From contig BGZK01002031.1 in NCBI GenBank assembly GCA_005406025.1, positions 20,988-84,987 on the forward strand: a stretch of 64,000 nt of DNA, in the 5' to 3' direction. The translations under genes and the position numbers were made by a program. This document shows, in pieces, positions 1 to 13,100 of this stretch. Source of the stretch: Eumeta japonica. Lineage: Eukaryota > Arthropoda > Insecta > Lepidoptera > Psychidae. The notes beneath the pieces are model-generated. The model saw only the letters and a list, made by a program, of their open reading frames with translations. It was not told the DNA's origin and made no database searches. Position 1 is the first letter of the stretch. Each line of letters opens with the position of its first letter.

Positions 1-580
1 AAACCCATTCAAATATTATAAATGTGAAAGCAATTCTGTCTATTACGTTTTTGCCGCTACATCGAATTTCATAAAATTTGATAGAAAGATAGCTTTAACC
101 CTGGGAAAGGATATAAGCTACTTTTTGTTTATCTGTCTGTTCGTTGGTCTGTCTGTCTTCTTATAATGAAACAGCGATTAAACCAAATTTGATAACATTT
201 GATATTCTGTTAAAACTCACCGTTGTCGTCGTGTGTAAAAAAATAATTACTGTCTATTTAGCTCTGTCCGTTTGTTTGTATGTTTTCTTACTCGGCAACG
301 ACCTATATCGTTGTCGACTCAATTTTGATGAAATTTAGTATCAGAATCCATTGTCGCATGAAGTATAGATTACTGTCTGTTTCTATGTCTGTTTGTCTTT
401 ATATCTTTATTATAACTACACAATTGAAAAGTCATTATTTTTATTTTATTTAGCCGATTGTAATTGTTTGTTTAGTTGGCTCGGAGAAGAAGCAAAATAA
501 GAATTGAAAGGAAAAAATCGAAATTCTCTGTCCACGCAGACGGAACCATGGACAAAAGCAAGTACTAAATAAGATATTGC
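1..580. repeat. degenerate interspersed repeat remnant
   Basis: The stretch holds several decayed copies of a motif rich in 'ctgtctgtttgt' (near 133-157, 262-285 and 372-398). It ends near 520-566 in a 'ccacgcagacggaacc...aaaagcaagta' tail. Tails of this kind are typical of decayed lepidopteran LINE/SINE insertions. The small ORF at 144-338 lies inside this repeat and is not credible as a gene. The family was not identified. Confidence 0.4.
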
Positions 581-1150
581 ACAAAGCGAAGCTTCAAAGT
601 ATTGCCATTCGGCTTCCAACAATTGGAACGAATGAAAACTAATTTCAATGTTGCCATTTAAACGATCTCATAAACCGACGTAATCTAACTCTTGTCAGTG
701 CTACGTTCCCGCCTCCGTGTTTAATTAAATCGCTACCAATCCTACATCTTAAATCGGATTATTGCCATCTACATGTGATTCTATTATTAATATTATAACG
801 TTAACCTAAGACAAGACGGGCGACAATTCAAAAATGACAGGAACGCTTGAATATCAATTGAGGTACGTCAATTTCAGGCAATTTCCGTTTGTAGGTAGAC
901 AGTACATACGTAACGAGGGACGTGTAAAACGAAAAACATAATTAAATCAAATATTTTACAACGGCAGCATATTACGTATGACACAATTTTCCTCGATCGA
1001 TGAAAGTTCATAAAATCTCACATGCCCCTTGCAGTTGTCAAAACGAATTTATTGACCAAAAAAAGCAAAGAACACGTCTATAAGATTATTGAATCAACTT
1101 CCGCAATGCATTCTTACGTAGTTACGCGCATCCGAGGCGATACGTAAACA
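581..1150. other. intergenic sequence, no gene seen
   Basis: AT-rich single-copy-looking DNA with no ORF of note on either strand, no splice-bounded coding block and no clear promoter motif. Confidence 0.6.
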
Positions 1151-1290
1151 GTTCTTATTTCGGTAGCCGGACGACGGCGGCGCCCCCCCGCGCCGCGACA
1201 ACGCGCGTCCGCCCCACTATTAATACGCGCACGGTCAGGAAGCGCGGTCCTTCCCGCCGCCTGCGGCCGGGTTAACTTGAGAATTCAGGA
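1151..1290 (+). promoter_or_regulatory. GC-rich island, possible promoter of the 1511 exon
   Basis: A sharply GC-rich patch (CpG-rich runs at 1165-1215 and 1238-1275) sits in AT-rich DNA about 220 bp upstream of a signal-peptide-like start codon. An AT run 'tattaata' lies at 1217-1224. Promoter function is inferred from composition and position only; an enhancer is equally possible. Confidence 0.3.
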
Positions 1291-1510
1291 GACGACTCGT
1301 CGACCCGATATCTCAGCTCAGCTACTCGTTCTGATACCAGGGTTTAACTACTGAAAGATTTCTTCTTTTTTTTTATTAGCATCGTGTTCATGATTACCCG
1401 CCAGTCTGCACACCATCATTGAAATCAATTGACCGACAAAGATTAGCAAAATACATCGTCGTCGTTAATTAGAGGATTTTTTAAAAGTATCTGTCAATCA
1501 AGACAAAGAA

Positions 1511-1565
1511 ATGTTTAAGAGTTCGTTTGTGATATTAGTATTGTTCGGTGTCGCTGTTTTAGCCG
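1511..1565 (+). CDS. putative first coding exon with signal peptide; rest of gene not found
   Basis: ATG in good context (aaagaaATG) opens 18 codons plus one base: a lysine at residue 3 followed by a hydrophobic run (SFVILVLFGVAVLA), the classic shape of an insect secretory signal peptide. The reading frame stops one codon later inside a consensus-like donor (g|gttagt at 1566), which is what a phase-1 first exon looks like. Small secreted insect proteins such as cuticle or immune peptides often have this architecture. The next exon was not secured. A phase-compatible acceptor at 2394 (ttttcag) opens about 32 codons to a stop near 2490, but codons and context are unconvincing. The product is unknown. 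Confidence 0.35.
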
Positions 1566-1690
1566 GTTAGTAAATGCGACACCTCAACTAGACCTAACGT
1601 CAAAATATTTTTTATCTGCCTGTCTGTACGAAAGTATTTATTCCAAAATACATGAATATGGACTTAAACTCGCAACGCTTGTAAATATAT

Positions 1691-2019
1691 AGTAGTCTTA
1701 TAATATTATAAACGCGAAAGTTTCTTAGGATGAATGTATTATTTGTTACCCTTTCAAGCGAAACTATTGAACGGAGTGATCATATAACGAAACATTTGCT
1801 TATGCCGATTGATTGTTGTTGGCATTGCTGTCCACAATAACCATGACCACTCGCTTGAACATTGATGTTCAAAAGAGGGTCAATTTCAACATCGCTAGTA
1901 GGACTAGAGAAGAAAGCATGATCGGGATCGTTGTTGATAGCGTATTATTGGTTAATATAAAAATGAAAGATTTCAAATCTACCTGTAGGCAGGCGGACGG
2001 AACCACGAGAGAAAGTTAG
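1691..2019 (+). repeat. degenerate interspersed repeat remnant
   Basis: Begins with 'ataatattataaacgcgaaag' and ends with 'ggcggacggaaccacgagag', the same head and tail style as the remnant at 1-580. This is a decayed lepidopteran-type retroelement copy. The ORF at 1813-2019 lies inside it and is not credible as a gene. Confidence 0.45.
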
Positions 2020-2551
2020 TAGTGTAATGATTAAGGTCTTCCACGTATACAAACACCTCCGGCACACTATTATGATTTTTACATACATCAAACGTTACCC
2101 GTTTGAAAGGGTCGTCGAGTCGATTTTAGGCCGCGACAAGATAGAGCCGAGATGTTGTGGAGTTTTGATATTAACAATCTAAATATTTCGCGCACATTCA
2201 TAAAATCATTTCCGGTTACCTTGATACCACAACCTACTATCGAGTGTGAGATACTAAAAAGAAATTCTAGTTAAAGTCGGGAGGCTCCGGATATTAAAAT
2301 ATTTTCAGATGATTTTATGAATACTATGCAATAGTCAGGATTGCGAACGCGGAACGTTCATTATATTCAGATGAAAATCATATGGGTTTTTCAGTGGTGC
2401 CTGTCAATACAGGCGACCTCAATCAATCATCGATCATAAGAAAATGTTGGTTAGGAGTGTTATCAGAGAATATTAAAAAACCGTTATCATAAATATTTTT
2501 ATTGTTCTACAGACAATACTATCCGCCTTAGGTTACTATTTGCAGCGAGAA

Positions 2552-2599
2552 AGGATCTCAATCAAAGGTGGGACCAGGATCTCAATCAAAGGCGAAACC
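2552..2599. repeat. two tandem copies of a 24-bp purine-rich unit
   Basis: The unit starting 'aggatctcaatcaaagg' occurs at 2552-2575 and again at 2576-2599 with three differences. A longer GA-rich tract of loosely repeated 'gatcgg/gagatt' words continues to about 2700. Confidence 0.7.
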
Positions 2600-2779
2600 A
2601 GGATCGAATCAGAGTTGGGATCGAGAGTGAGATTGGGATTCGAATCGGAAACCTAAACCGAGATAAATGGAGAACGAGATCGTAATCGGAGTCAAGACCA
2701 ACTGGGAGATCCAAGATAAACTAAAATAAAACTGATATGAAAGACGAAGGACTTCATTCTATATACATATATAATTAAG

Positions 2780-2784
<5 letters not shown>

Positions 2785-2852
<68 letters not shown>
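2785..2852. repeat. (TA)n microsatellite, 34 units
   Basis: An uninterrupted 68-bp alternating TA tract. Simple-sequence repeat; length is likely to vary between individuals and assemblies. Confidence 0.95.
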
Positions 2853-2853
<1 letters not shown>

Positions 2854-5800
2854 CATTTAGACTAATTATTTTCCGAGACCCATTTTGTTATATGAATAAC
2901 ATATTATGATTTTAATTCAGGATAGAAACAAATATTAATTAAGAAGTAAACACTATCGAGTAGATTTCCATGTGAACAAATTATTTAAATGGTTATGTGT
3001 AGGTACCAACTAACAGGTGAAAGATGAAATGAAAAGAGAAATATCGAGTACGAAAAATATGACATTTAAATGTAACAATAAAATAATGCGCCAATTGCAA
3101 AACGTGCGCATCCATATCTATTTTTCATTTGAAACCGTGAGGAAACAAATAAGGCATTATTGAATATCAATCCTATGTTATATCCAATATCCAATCATAT
3201 GTTTGAAAACTACACATGAACATCAGAAATCGTATTATTAAAAAGCTGATGATCGATGAGCGTAATATTTTCTTTGCTTCTATTATTCTAATAGAAAAGA
3301 CCATGAATATAAATAGGTCGTATGCGATCCAATTGTTTTTCTATAACTCCTATTATCATACCGTATCAGCTTGCTTGCTTCTCTGTTTTCAATTTCAATT
3401 GTCAACCCACGTAACGATAAAATTATATTTCAGTGACAGATAACTATTACTTAGCCCTAAAAGCACCTATCTTAATACGGCCTCGTAGCGAACACGTTTC
3501 TATGTAAGAGTTAGCGCCATAATGCCATTAATTACTTGGAAACATTCGACCGTACCCGGTCGGGATCCGGCGCTCCAGTAGGTTAACATATTTATGGAGG
3601 ACTAACTGCTATTTATGTGGGCTTCCAACCCCTACCGTTGTATTGGGAACATTACATACATACATCTAAACGCCCAGTGCCCAAAAGTTCGCACGTTCAC
3701 AATCATTTAAAATAGTTAGTTACTGTTTTAAATGCATTAATTCTCAGAAAGTATTTATGTAGTTGGCGACAACGAATTTTTTCTGCAACAAATTTCAAAA
3801 ATATTCATGAAACGTATGTATCTTTATACGCTTATGTCTACTTTACAGAAGGGTGGGCTAAAATCACAGATCTCTGTTTGATATGAATAGCCTATACATA
3901 TTAGAAAATATTATAAATATACTATTAATTATTCATGTCAAAATAAATAAAATCACGTATTAATTAAAGAAATTAATATGTTCTACTTAATTAATATGTT
4001 CTACTAAAATAAATTATTTGACAGAAAGGCTTAAAAACTGATCAACTGTCCACCAAAATAATTTATTTCTATTTCCTCTCCACCTTTTAAGTACAATAAA
4101 GTCGGTTATTTCAAAAATATATGATGTTTAATTTAATGAAAAATGACGTTGCTAATTGACTTATAATGTGAGAATATATTTAGAATATAATAATTACCCT
4201 TGTTGTCATTGTTTGAATGCACACCACATGATGTCCACTCTTGTACACACTTTTCAACACGTTCAAAAATTACTCGATCACAAAAGATGCCATAAGGTTT
4301 ACAATCCATCTCAGCTTAACTTATGCAACAAGCCATTACCAACCTTAAGAGGATAAAACTTTAAAAAAACGTAGTTCTTCTTTGAAACCGCTAAATTTCA
4401 GTAAAATAATGGGATGTGTATTAAAAAAATCGTTCCTCCAAAACAAGCAGTGCCCTGTAACAACAACAGGCGATTTACGTAATATACGCGATCACGAGCA
4501 AGGAATAGTGAAAACTGAACGGAGCTGACTGATCTGAAAAATTTCGTTGCAAGTAAGCTTTCATAATTTGGAAAGCTGCCATCTATTATGAAAAAGTACA
4601 GTTTTCAATGGTTTGTGTCTATGTTTTTATTTCTTATTTTATGACATCTACTGTTGAATAGCAACATATATTAAAAAAAATTAAAGGCAATAATTGACTT
4701 TTATTCTTAACTATAAATTGTAAATATTAATTACCTTTTTTTGTGTAATGCTTTAGTAAACAAAAACGAAATTTCATTTGTAGCTTACATTTGTAACCAT
4801 AAATATGGAGAATTTAGATGGAGCAAGATTTTTCTGTGTTGCCAGATGTGTACGATATGCCAGTTTTTCATTTTATATAAAATATATCTTTTTATTTTAA
4901 ATGGTTTTTTTTAAAGAGTACCGTCACTATTACAATTATTTAAAAAATCATTCAAATAAGTATAAAAGTAGTAGAGAAAAACACAAAACAAGGCATTAAT
5001 AAAATCAATCAATAAATTAGCAAATTTGAAATTGATTTCAAATGAAACGCTTACTGAGAATATTATATACATTGCAATTTATTTACATTGTAAACACATG
5101 TATTCAAATATTTCGTAAAAAAGTTGGATTCATATATTTATTACTCGTGAGTTTAATAGGATATTTTCAGACACAATATCTTTGTCTTTGCAACAATATC
5201 CCGCTCCTACAAATATTATATTTTTAAAGAGTTATATACACATGAGATCTTTGTTTTTTATTGTTTTTATAATATAAATTATATATTTTTTTATGATTTA
5301 TGCAAAGTTAAACGTATTTAATAACGAACAATTTGTTCTAACTTTCTTGATAGTAAAGCAGAAATACAGTATTGTACTAATATTTTTGTAGTGTCTTTAT
5401 TAGGGTAAAATCTTCGGAATGAAAGTGAAAAATAAACTCATAGGTTCAGATAATATCAATTTTTTAAACATCTCACTACTTCTGTTTTAATAACGAGATT
5501 TGTACACGCAAATTTTATATGAGTATATAGAAAAATGATATTTGGTCACCTCACACATTTTATTTTATTATGGTATTGCGAAATGTTTCACCGAGTTTAA
5601 TTAAATGATATAAGATGCTTTTGAGTTTTAAACACAGCACTATCAGCTGCTCCTTTATACTGCATGGAAATTTATATAACGCAATATTATGTTATTAAAT
5701 TATTATGCTTATGAAAATGTATAATAATAAGATTGAATTTAAAAAATCTTGAAGTATTATGCTGAAATCTTATGTGCCACATTATTTGTTGTGTCTAATT

Positions 5801-6817
5801 AAAATGGGAAAAAAATCGATCATCACTTAACGATCTCATTTAGTTCCCATGATTCAAAACTGAAATGTGCTTATAGTATAAACAAAGATTAGGAAGAACT
5901 GTTAATAAGCCTACTTACTTGAGTGAATAAAGTAAGTTAACACTTCGTACTAATAAAAAAAAAATGTTTACTCGTTTTAATTGTTATTCATTTGTTAGAT
6001 TACATAATGTTATTTACGGAATGTACAAAAATTTAAAAGAAGAAAACCAATAAAATTGCAAATTAGAGAAATGTCACATTTGGCTTTACAATTAGTCGCT
6101 CACTGATTTCCTTTCTAATGGTTCTTTTAAAAAAACTATGTTCCATATTCATTCTGTAAATTAGTATTGCAATTTTTTCAAATGGCACCTTTCCATAAAT
6201 ACTTTTAACTGAAACCGAGTTTGATTGTTAGTTAACTCTTTTTGATGTAACATTACTTTTCGCACTAATGCGGACTATGCAAGAATTAAAATAAAACAAA
6301 GACCAATGTTATAACGTCAATAATAAATAGTACTTTACTTACCAAGCAATTCTGTTTGGTTTCAAAATACTTGTAGATACAAATTTTAATTCTTAATTAC
6401 AAATTTTATAAATAAAAACGTTAAGGAAAAAAGGAAATGAAGGTATTCTTGTTGATTTATGAAATTCATACAAACGAAAAATGGCCGCTACCTATTCATT
6501 TATAATAATTCACTTTTTTATTAGGCAATTTTTTTGCTTTTTTAAACACGAAATATTTTATATTAATTTGTATATTGTTTGTAAGTATTTTTAATAAATT
6601 AAGGGAAACCGTAATTTGTAATTTATTTGTGGTAACACAGTCTCTATGGTTAATAGTGTGATTGACAAATGTCAGAATGTTAAAATTAAATCAAATTTTT
6701 AAATGTTTGAAGTGTTTCTAAATAGTTTCACAAATCAGAAGTTAAGGTGTTTGGTTTAAATTATTGTATTACCTTTGCTTCAATTTTTTTCTTTCTAATG
6801 GAAATTTAACCTATAAT
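2853..6817. other. AT-rich intergenic region
   Basis: About 4 kb of strongly AT-rich DNA between the 5' repeats and LIPT2. The short ORFs at 3216, 4156 and 5042 have random-like composition, no splice-bounded continuation and no recognisable motif, so they are not called. LIPT2 5' UTR and promoter probably lie in the last 150 bp, but no TATA box at a convincing distance was seen. Nothing else supportable here. Confidence 0.6.
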
Positions 6818-6974
6818 ATGATTAAAATATGGAATTTAGGCCTCATGAGTTTTGACACCGCTTTTAAAATACAGAGTATTTTGTCAAGAAGACATCTAAA
6901 AGCAGTTGCTACAGGCGATACTTCTAATTATAATACACTATTACTTTGTGAACACAAACCTGTCTACACAGTCG
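6818..6974 (+). CDS. LIPT2: LIPT2 coding exon 1
   Basis: Residues 1-52 plus one base, ending at VYTV. Donor g|gtaagg at 6975. Includes the conserved [11 protein letters not shown] strand of the LipB fold. Confidence 0.92.
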
Positions 6975-8746
6975 GTAAGGTGAATCGAAAAGATATTTCG
7001 TTAAAAATAAGTAACTTAGCTGTTTTAGAGAGCAATCATATTTGCAGGGCTTCGTGATGATACTTCCAAGTCCGAAGTTCTAAAATTGATGAGCCTAGGT
7101 GCTGAATTTCGTAGAACTAACCGTGGAGGATTAATTACGTTTCACGGCCCTGGTCAATTGGTTGCATATCCTATAATAAATTTGAAGAATTTCAAACCTA
7201 GTGTGAAATGGTATGTTCATAGTTTAGAAGAAACTGTCATAAATCTGTGCAGAGAGCTAGGTAAGATATTCAATTGGTGTAACTACTATTATCATAATCC
7301 ATATTTCAACATTGAAATATTTCACATATTTGTAATAATTGTATGATATTCTCTTGCTTGTAGGAACTCTTATTGCATTAGAATTTCAATAAAAATGTGC
7401 TGTATGTAATTAAAAAAATTACGATGTTTTTATATATGTTTACACTATGAAAATTAATGACATTCCATAATATTGCATATAGTACAATATTGATTTATTA
7501 GTACTTGTTTTATTAAATGTTAGTGCAGAAGTAGTTATGTAAGTATAATTTCAATTAAATGATTATCCAAAATATCCATGTAGACCATATTACAATAAAA
7601 AAAATTACACTGAACATTAAACCCAAAACTATCAAGTTTAGCTGCAATAACTCTCAACTCTGGATGAAGTTTAATAAGAAAACTAATATAAAGCAGCAAT
7701 ACCTTAACACTAAGTTATTGGAATTAATATTCGCGCTGTGTTTCCATGTGGTCTTAACTGCACTTTCTCTAAAGTATTTTTCGTATAGCAAAAACTAAAG
7801 CACAATGTTTTTATTGCATTTCTAATATCTGAATTCTATGGAGATTTTACGTCTCTAATACTACATTCCTGCTAATTTTCTTTTAATGTCTCTTTCTTGT
7901 TTCCATCCATTAGTTCTTTTTTACATATTTCTATTTCATCACTGCTGTTAAATGTAATTTTGTATATTGTAATAGTAATTAAGATTGTTATTGTAGCCTA
8001 TTAATTATGTAAAAACCTTGACGAGTTGCAACAAGTTGTAAAACCAACTCGAAAATGCTACCTGTTAGATTTGACAGATTATCCCTACATATTCTGCCAA
8101 ATCATACATTTATCTTTACAGTTTACATTTTTATCTTTTGGTGCAACTCAAGAATCACTGTGTACTTTAACAATGATGACAATATATAAAAACTATTTCT
8201 ATCAATTGGATTTTTGTTAAAGATGCACTGTCAATTTGATAATTATTCCCATTATAAAAGGCAATATTCTAAGAAACCATAGAAAGAATAAACCATAAAG
8301 TCAGCCTGAATAATTTCATTACATTTTAAAAGTAAAATAATTACGTTGAAAATTGTAAATATTTGTTGATGATTGTTCTTTAATATTTTCCAGGTTTATA
8401 TGCTTATCGTTCACCAGACACAGGTGTTTGGGTAAACGATAACAAATTAGCAGCGATTGGAATACACGCCTCAAGATACATCACAACTCATGGCATAGCA
8501 TTAAATTGTGATAATAATTTATCATGGTTTAACCACATCGTCCCATGTGGCATCATTGGGAAAGGTGTCACATCACTGACCAAAGAAACGGGCCAACACT
8601 TCACAGTTACAAAAATTATTCCTATGTTCATAGACCATTTTTCTCAAGTATTTGATTGTCAAACTGAACTATTAAATAATAAAACTCAAGCTGATATCCT
8701 AAATGATGTTTATACAGAACTAATGGAAAAACCTGAAGTAAACTAA
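6818..8746 (+). CDS. LIPT2: lipoyl(octanoyl) transferase LIPT2, complete, three exons
   Basis: Encodes a 240-aa LipB-family octanoyltransferase, which moves octanoate from acyl carrier protein to lipoyl domains of mitochondrial 2-oxoacid dehydrogenases and the glycine cleavage H protein. Coding exons are 6818-6974, 7048-7260 and 8394-8746; both introns are phase 1 with GTAAG donors. Family signatures are the glycine-rich acyl-binding run [16 protein letters not shown] (residues 74-89), the catalytic Lys in DNKLAAIGI (K141), and the catalytic Cys in VPCGI (C175). These positions closely match K142/C176 of M. tuberculosis LipB. Length fits animal LIPT2 (about 230 aa). I chose ATG 6818 (MIKIWNLG) because it places the start at the family N-terminus; an in-frame upstream non-ATG extension is not needed. 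The 3' neighbour is a convergent minus-strand gene. Confidence 0.95.
7048..7260 (+). CDS. LIPT2: LIPT2 coding exon 2
   Basis: Acceptor tttgcag at 7041-7047; 213 nt, phase 1 in and phase 1 out, donor gtaaga at 7261. Carries residues 54-123, including the RGG and HGPGQ substrate-binding motifs. Confidence 0.92.
7261..8393 (+). other. LIPT2 intron 2
   Basis: A 1133-bp AT-rich intron. ORFs at 7559 and 8026 are chance openings without coding character. No repeat family recognised. Confidence 0.75.
8394..8746 (+). CDS. LIPT2: LIPT2 coding exon 3 (terminal)
   Basis: Acceptor attttccag ending at 8393. Carries catalytic K141 and C175 and ends in ...KPEVN with TAA at 8744-8746. Confidence 0.93.
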
Positions 8747-8784
8747 TATTTATTGTGTATTTAAATTTGGGTTGGATATAATGA

Positions 8785-8790
8785 AATAAA
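8785..8790 (+). terminator. LIPT2: LIPT2 poly(A) signal
   Basis: Canonical AATAAA 39 bp after the LIPT2 stop codon, followed by T-rich DNA. Confidence 0.75.
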
Positions 8791-10036
8791 TAATCAAATT
8801 AGTTTGTACACTTTATTTGTTAATAATTAAAAAAAAAATAAATAGTATCTATAAACTACATTCTAGTGAAATAAATACAGAAATCTCAAGTTGGGTTAGG
8901 AGAAATCATTTTTTATGGAATATTGTTCTGAGATACTTGTTTAATACACTTGTTGTTAAATTGTTATCATAGTTATGTATTGATTGTTGTTGATCTATTA
9001 AAGGTATTGTTTAATATTTTATAGTTTTTATAGCAAAATACATTTCTACAAAACCCAACTGAAAGTCCAATTATAAATTAGAAATTTTCTACTAGAGCTT
9101 ATCATTAACCAATTTAAATTTTCATCACAAATATTTACATACTTTTTATGTAAATGTAAAACATTACCAAAGAACATTCAAAATGAAATCTGAATATTTA
9201 TCGATGTTGATTACCTTATAAGACCTTAGACTAAATTAATGCTATTTAATTTCATTATTTTTAAATAATTAAATTATATAACCTTATTAAAATGTAAAAA
9301 TTTAATACTAAATCAGTTCAGAATGATCCCTCAAAATGTGTACAAACCTTAGATAGGTATGAACATTTTAATTTTGTGGAAGCATTCCAAAATTTAAATG
9401 ATTATAAAATTTGGGAATTCATATCAACCTTCCTTTATACTTTTAAAATGATTCTTATCATTAATAAATGCATTGCTCCTAAAGTATCCATAGACAAAAA
9501 TGATATTATTATATGTAACTTACAGAATCAAAATTCCCATCCATTCATACCATTAGTCACTCAATTCATATTTCAATTAGACTATATCTTAATATTAATA
9601 AATGCTTTAAATGCAATAAGTTACACTTATTGTGCAAGTGTAAAAAACGCGGTGGTTTTGTGTTTTTATGTCGCTATTCAACACATGACACTAATTTTTA
9701 TATTTTAAATATACAGTTGATGGTTAAAAAATTGAAAATCATATAAATGATTAATGCACCTAATGATGTTTTCAGTAATGCACTGCAATTTTTAGAAACT
9801 GAGTTGAGCTCAAAAAATTTACCTTGTCAATACTGGTTTTGGTTGATGTTTTTATTATCACTTAATACTACATCGAAACTATCAGTCAACATCAACCTAC
9901 AAGATAATTTCAAAAAAGAGCTAGCTACATCTTTTATTATTTATGATAGAACTCTCGACCAATAGTCATTAGCTACTAAACCTTTTATCCAAAAATTCTT
10001 GGAATGTGTCAGTAGTAAAAAAAATATATACTATTC
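8791..10036. other. convergent 3' region between LIPT2 and the ZP/PAN gene
   Basis: AT-rich DNA holding the 3' UTR of the minus-strand gene. On the minus strand, AATAAA (plus-strand TTTATT) lies at 9933-9938, about 100 nt past the ZP gene stop, and again at 9851-9856; the first is the likelier poly(A) signal. ORFs at 9376 and 9747 look random. Confidence 0.6.
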
Positions 10037-10188
10037 CTAGGGCATATGTTTAGGGGGAGTGAGCCAATTGCGGAGGCAGTAGCAGAAGATAGTTGCGACG
10101 TAGAGCAGCACCAGCAAAGCACATGCCACCCCGAGAAGCAGCACGGATGACTTACTAGGACACGGTTCCACTATTGTTACAGTTTTTT
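10037..10188 (-). CDS. ZP/PAN gene coding exon 15: transmembrane helix and tail
   Basis: Acceptor tttttcag (plus-strand CT at 10189-10190). Encodes TVTIVEPCP, the helix SVLLLGVACALLVLLYVATI, then FCYCL and tail RNWLTPPKHMP with TAG at 10037-10039. Shorter than any ORF cutoff, so recognised only by splicing from exon 14 (phase 1). Confidence 0.9.
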
Positions 10189-13100
10189 CTGAAAAATTAA
10201 AAGTTAATGAATTTAGGTATTTTGCTTATTAGATCATTTCTTTGTTTACTGACAATTCTGTCATATTTACAATCTTGTAAAATAAACTTTTGTTGTTTAA
10301 TTATAACTAAACAATCTCCAATAAAATAAATGTAGATTGCATTTTATTATAGAAAAAGCTTTAAATTGTATTTATTCAAATTAGTAGATACAATGCACTG
10401 TTTAGAACGAACATTCATTAATCAATTTAGGATGATCATGAGCTTACCACCAAAGTTGGCCTCCGAGGCGGTTCCACCAGGTGTGTCTGAACGAAGGAAA
10501 TCGGTACTTTCATGCTCGCCGTAATCGAAAACTAATAATTCTTGTGATATATTCATTTCTTCATTCTGTGTCTCAACTTCCTTTCTAGGCAAGGAACGCT
10601 TCCGCCTGCCCCAAGATTCCAAAGATTCTCGGCCCCATTCACAAACAGCCTGTAAAGTGTGCGGGATTAAATTAATGGGCACACTTTATATATGTAAAAA
10701 AAAAATGATTTTTGAGTTTAATCTTTGTGTACTCATGTTCATGGAATTTTTACTAATTATGTATCAAAATAAAAATATTTTTGAAAATATTAAGAAATCC
10801 TGTTTCGTTTTTAAATATTTATATTTATTTTGAATTTAGCGTTTTAGAATATAGGCCAATTTGAATTTCAAAATTGCTAATATGCGACGAATTTGAAATT
10901 CAAACTGATAACCCATTTCACATTATTTTAAAAATTTGTTCTACATTTATTGTCATGTGTTCAGTTTATTCTTTTAAAATTTCTTTATTGAAAATTGTTA
11001 AAAAAATTTCTACGTGTTATTTTTTAATAGATATTAATGAAACTAAGGCAGTGTGATCAGTAGGAGATTCAAGGGTGAGCCGGGCTAGGGAGCTCAACCC
11101 CAACCCCATAAAGATAAAGTACTCTTTAGAGTACTTTATCTTAATAAAACCTACTCACATTAGATTCAAGCCGCTCCCAAACCAAAATACTGGGTCCGCC
11201 ACTGTAGAGGACTTTCAATATTAATAACGGATACGGACCGAAACTACTAGTGAACGCACCTATTGTTATTGGTTTGGCAATTCCCTTTAGAGAACTTCGA
11301 CCTCAAAAATTAGTCCCATGGGCGGACGATGATTAGTTTAATAGTAGCGAAAGAAGAGAAATGGATTAGTACATATTAGAGTGGGCATAATGTGGGCATA
11401 AAAACGATTTTGAATCATTTGCTTAAGATTAAGAAATTTTTTTAAGTGGAAAAACACTCATTTCTCGAGAGTTCCTCGAAGGTGCTTTTACAGATTTCGC
11501 CGCTTGCCGTTCCGTGGACTTTTACTGACTAACAGTGTTATGTACAGAGACAATGATATAGGACAAAATATCTCGATTGATTAGAATATTTTTTTTAAGC
11601 TATTTGGAGTAAACGACAATTTCATAGAACAAAAATAAAGAACAGCAACCCTAATAATATGAATAAGTATTTAAAAATAATAACTTACGGGTTCGCATGG
11701 CCCCAAGCAATATTTGACGTTGCATTGGAATATGACGCCGTACGATTCTGTAAATCTAAACGCTTCGTACACGGACTGCAACGCGTTACCATCAGGAGAG
11801 AAAGCGGGGAAGATCGTGGGGTCCAAGGGACATCTGCAAATAACGGAGGTTTTAATAAATGCAATACATGAAACATGATCACATTTGAATATGCTTATTT
11901 TATGAAACAGTTAAAAGAACTAACCCTTCATCATCGATGATTTGAAAAGTGCTTTTCGAATCCTTGGCCATAGCAACACAACTTCTTGCAAATATACCAT
12001 ATGGTGCTGAAAAAAAAAAGAAATGTATAAATGCAATAGGTCCGTTTTATTGTCTCGAATTTATTGTTCTTGTTTGATAATAAGTAAAATTTTTGACAAT
12101 AAACTCTCTTATGTACGTTTTGACATACAGTAAGCATTTGTAAATAAGGTTTGACATACAGGTCATTAAAAAAATTACATGCGCACTATCCACATTTATA
12201 ACATCCCACGAGTCTCCTTCGATGAGAAAGTAACCCTTAATCCCCATGCTGGCCCTGAGCGCGTTAGGAACCTCGCATGTCTTTCAAAATTCTAGTGAAC
12301 ATTGTCTTTTCTCCTTGCAGGTTCCATTACAATATTTTCCTTCACAGTCAAAGCAAGAGATGAATGATTTTCTCAAATTGCATATGAATCGAGATGCTCG
12401 GTTCTTCAGGATTCAAAATGGCGTTCTCTTCCGTCACAGGTAATTTTTATCTGTGATACTTATATAATTGTATTATGGATAATCGATAAAGTAATACTTG
12501 CATACCTAATGAAGAATTTTTCGAAAACATTAAAATCCTTTAAGTTTCAATCATTCCTCACCATTTATGTTCGGTTATGGCGTGTATTTAATGAGTGAAT
12601 AATTAAATGTCTTACTGTCTTCGGGTATCTCGATGCGGAACGTGAGCCTGTCTCCGATGCGCACGGTCTCGACCTCCCGCTGGCGCGCGTCCAGGATGCG
12701 TATGCGCGGCGGCGGCGCTTCCGGTGCGGCAGTGATCGATATCATTTCGGGATCTCTGTTGATTAAAAAAAAAGTATTAATGCATGTCACGTTTTAATTT
12801 TATTTCTAATGTCGTGTAAAATGCATTGTGGAATTAGCTTTCCTGATTTGTATCGTGAAGCATAAATGCAATAGATAAATATATTTATGAAAAGATACTC
12901 ATGAAAAACTACAAATGTCTGCATATATTTAATATTTATTTCGTATTCTGAGCAAATAAGACCCAATAAAATTTTCTATGATCCAGATGTGTATATATGA
13001 AGGTGAACTGTAAAATCATGAACACTAAAGATTAAATTGACCCTTCGCATTTAGCGTTTCAAATCTCGTAATCAATAGTTATAAAAAAACAACAATTAAA

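Noticed and set aside
2395..2490. Second exon for the signal-peptide exon at 1511
   Set aside because: Phase fits and the acceptor is acceptable, but the 32-residue translation has no recognisable feature and several other chance acceptors fit equally well.
11131..11200. Possible coding extension in ZP intron 13
   Set aside because: No frame continues between exons 13 and 14, which already join cleanly in phase 0 at PCEP|AVCEWG.
12047..12247. Minus-strand ORF MGIKGYFLIEGDSWDV between ZP exons 11 and 12
   Set aside because: Exon 11 (phase 1) joins exon 12 directly to give the conserved IPEDTPYGIFARSC sequence; inserting this block would break the ZP-C domain.
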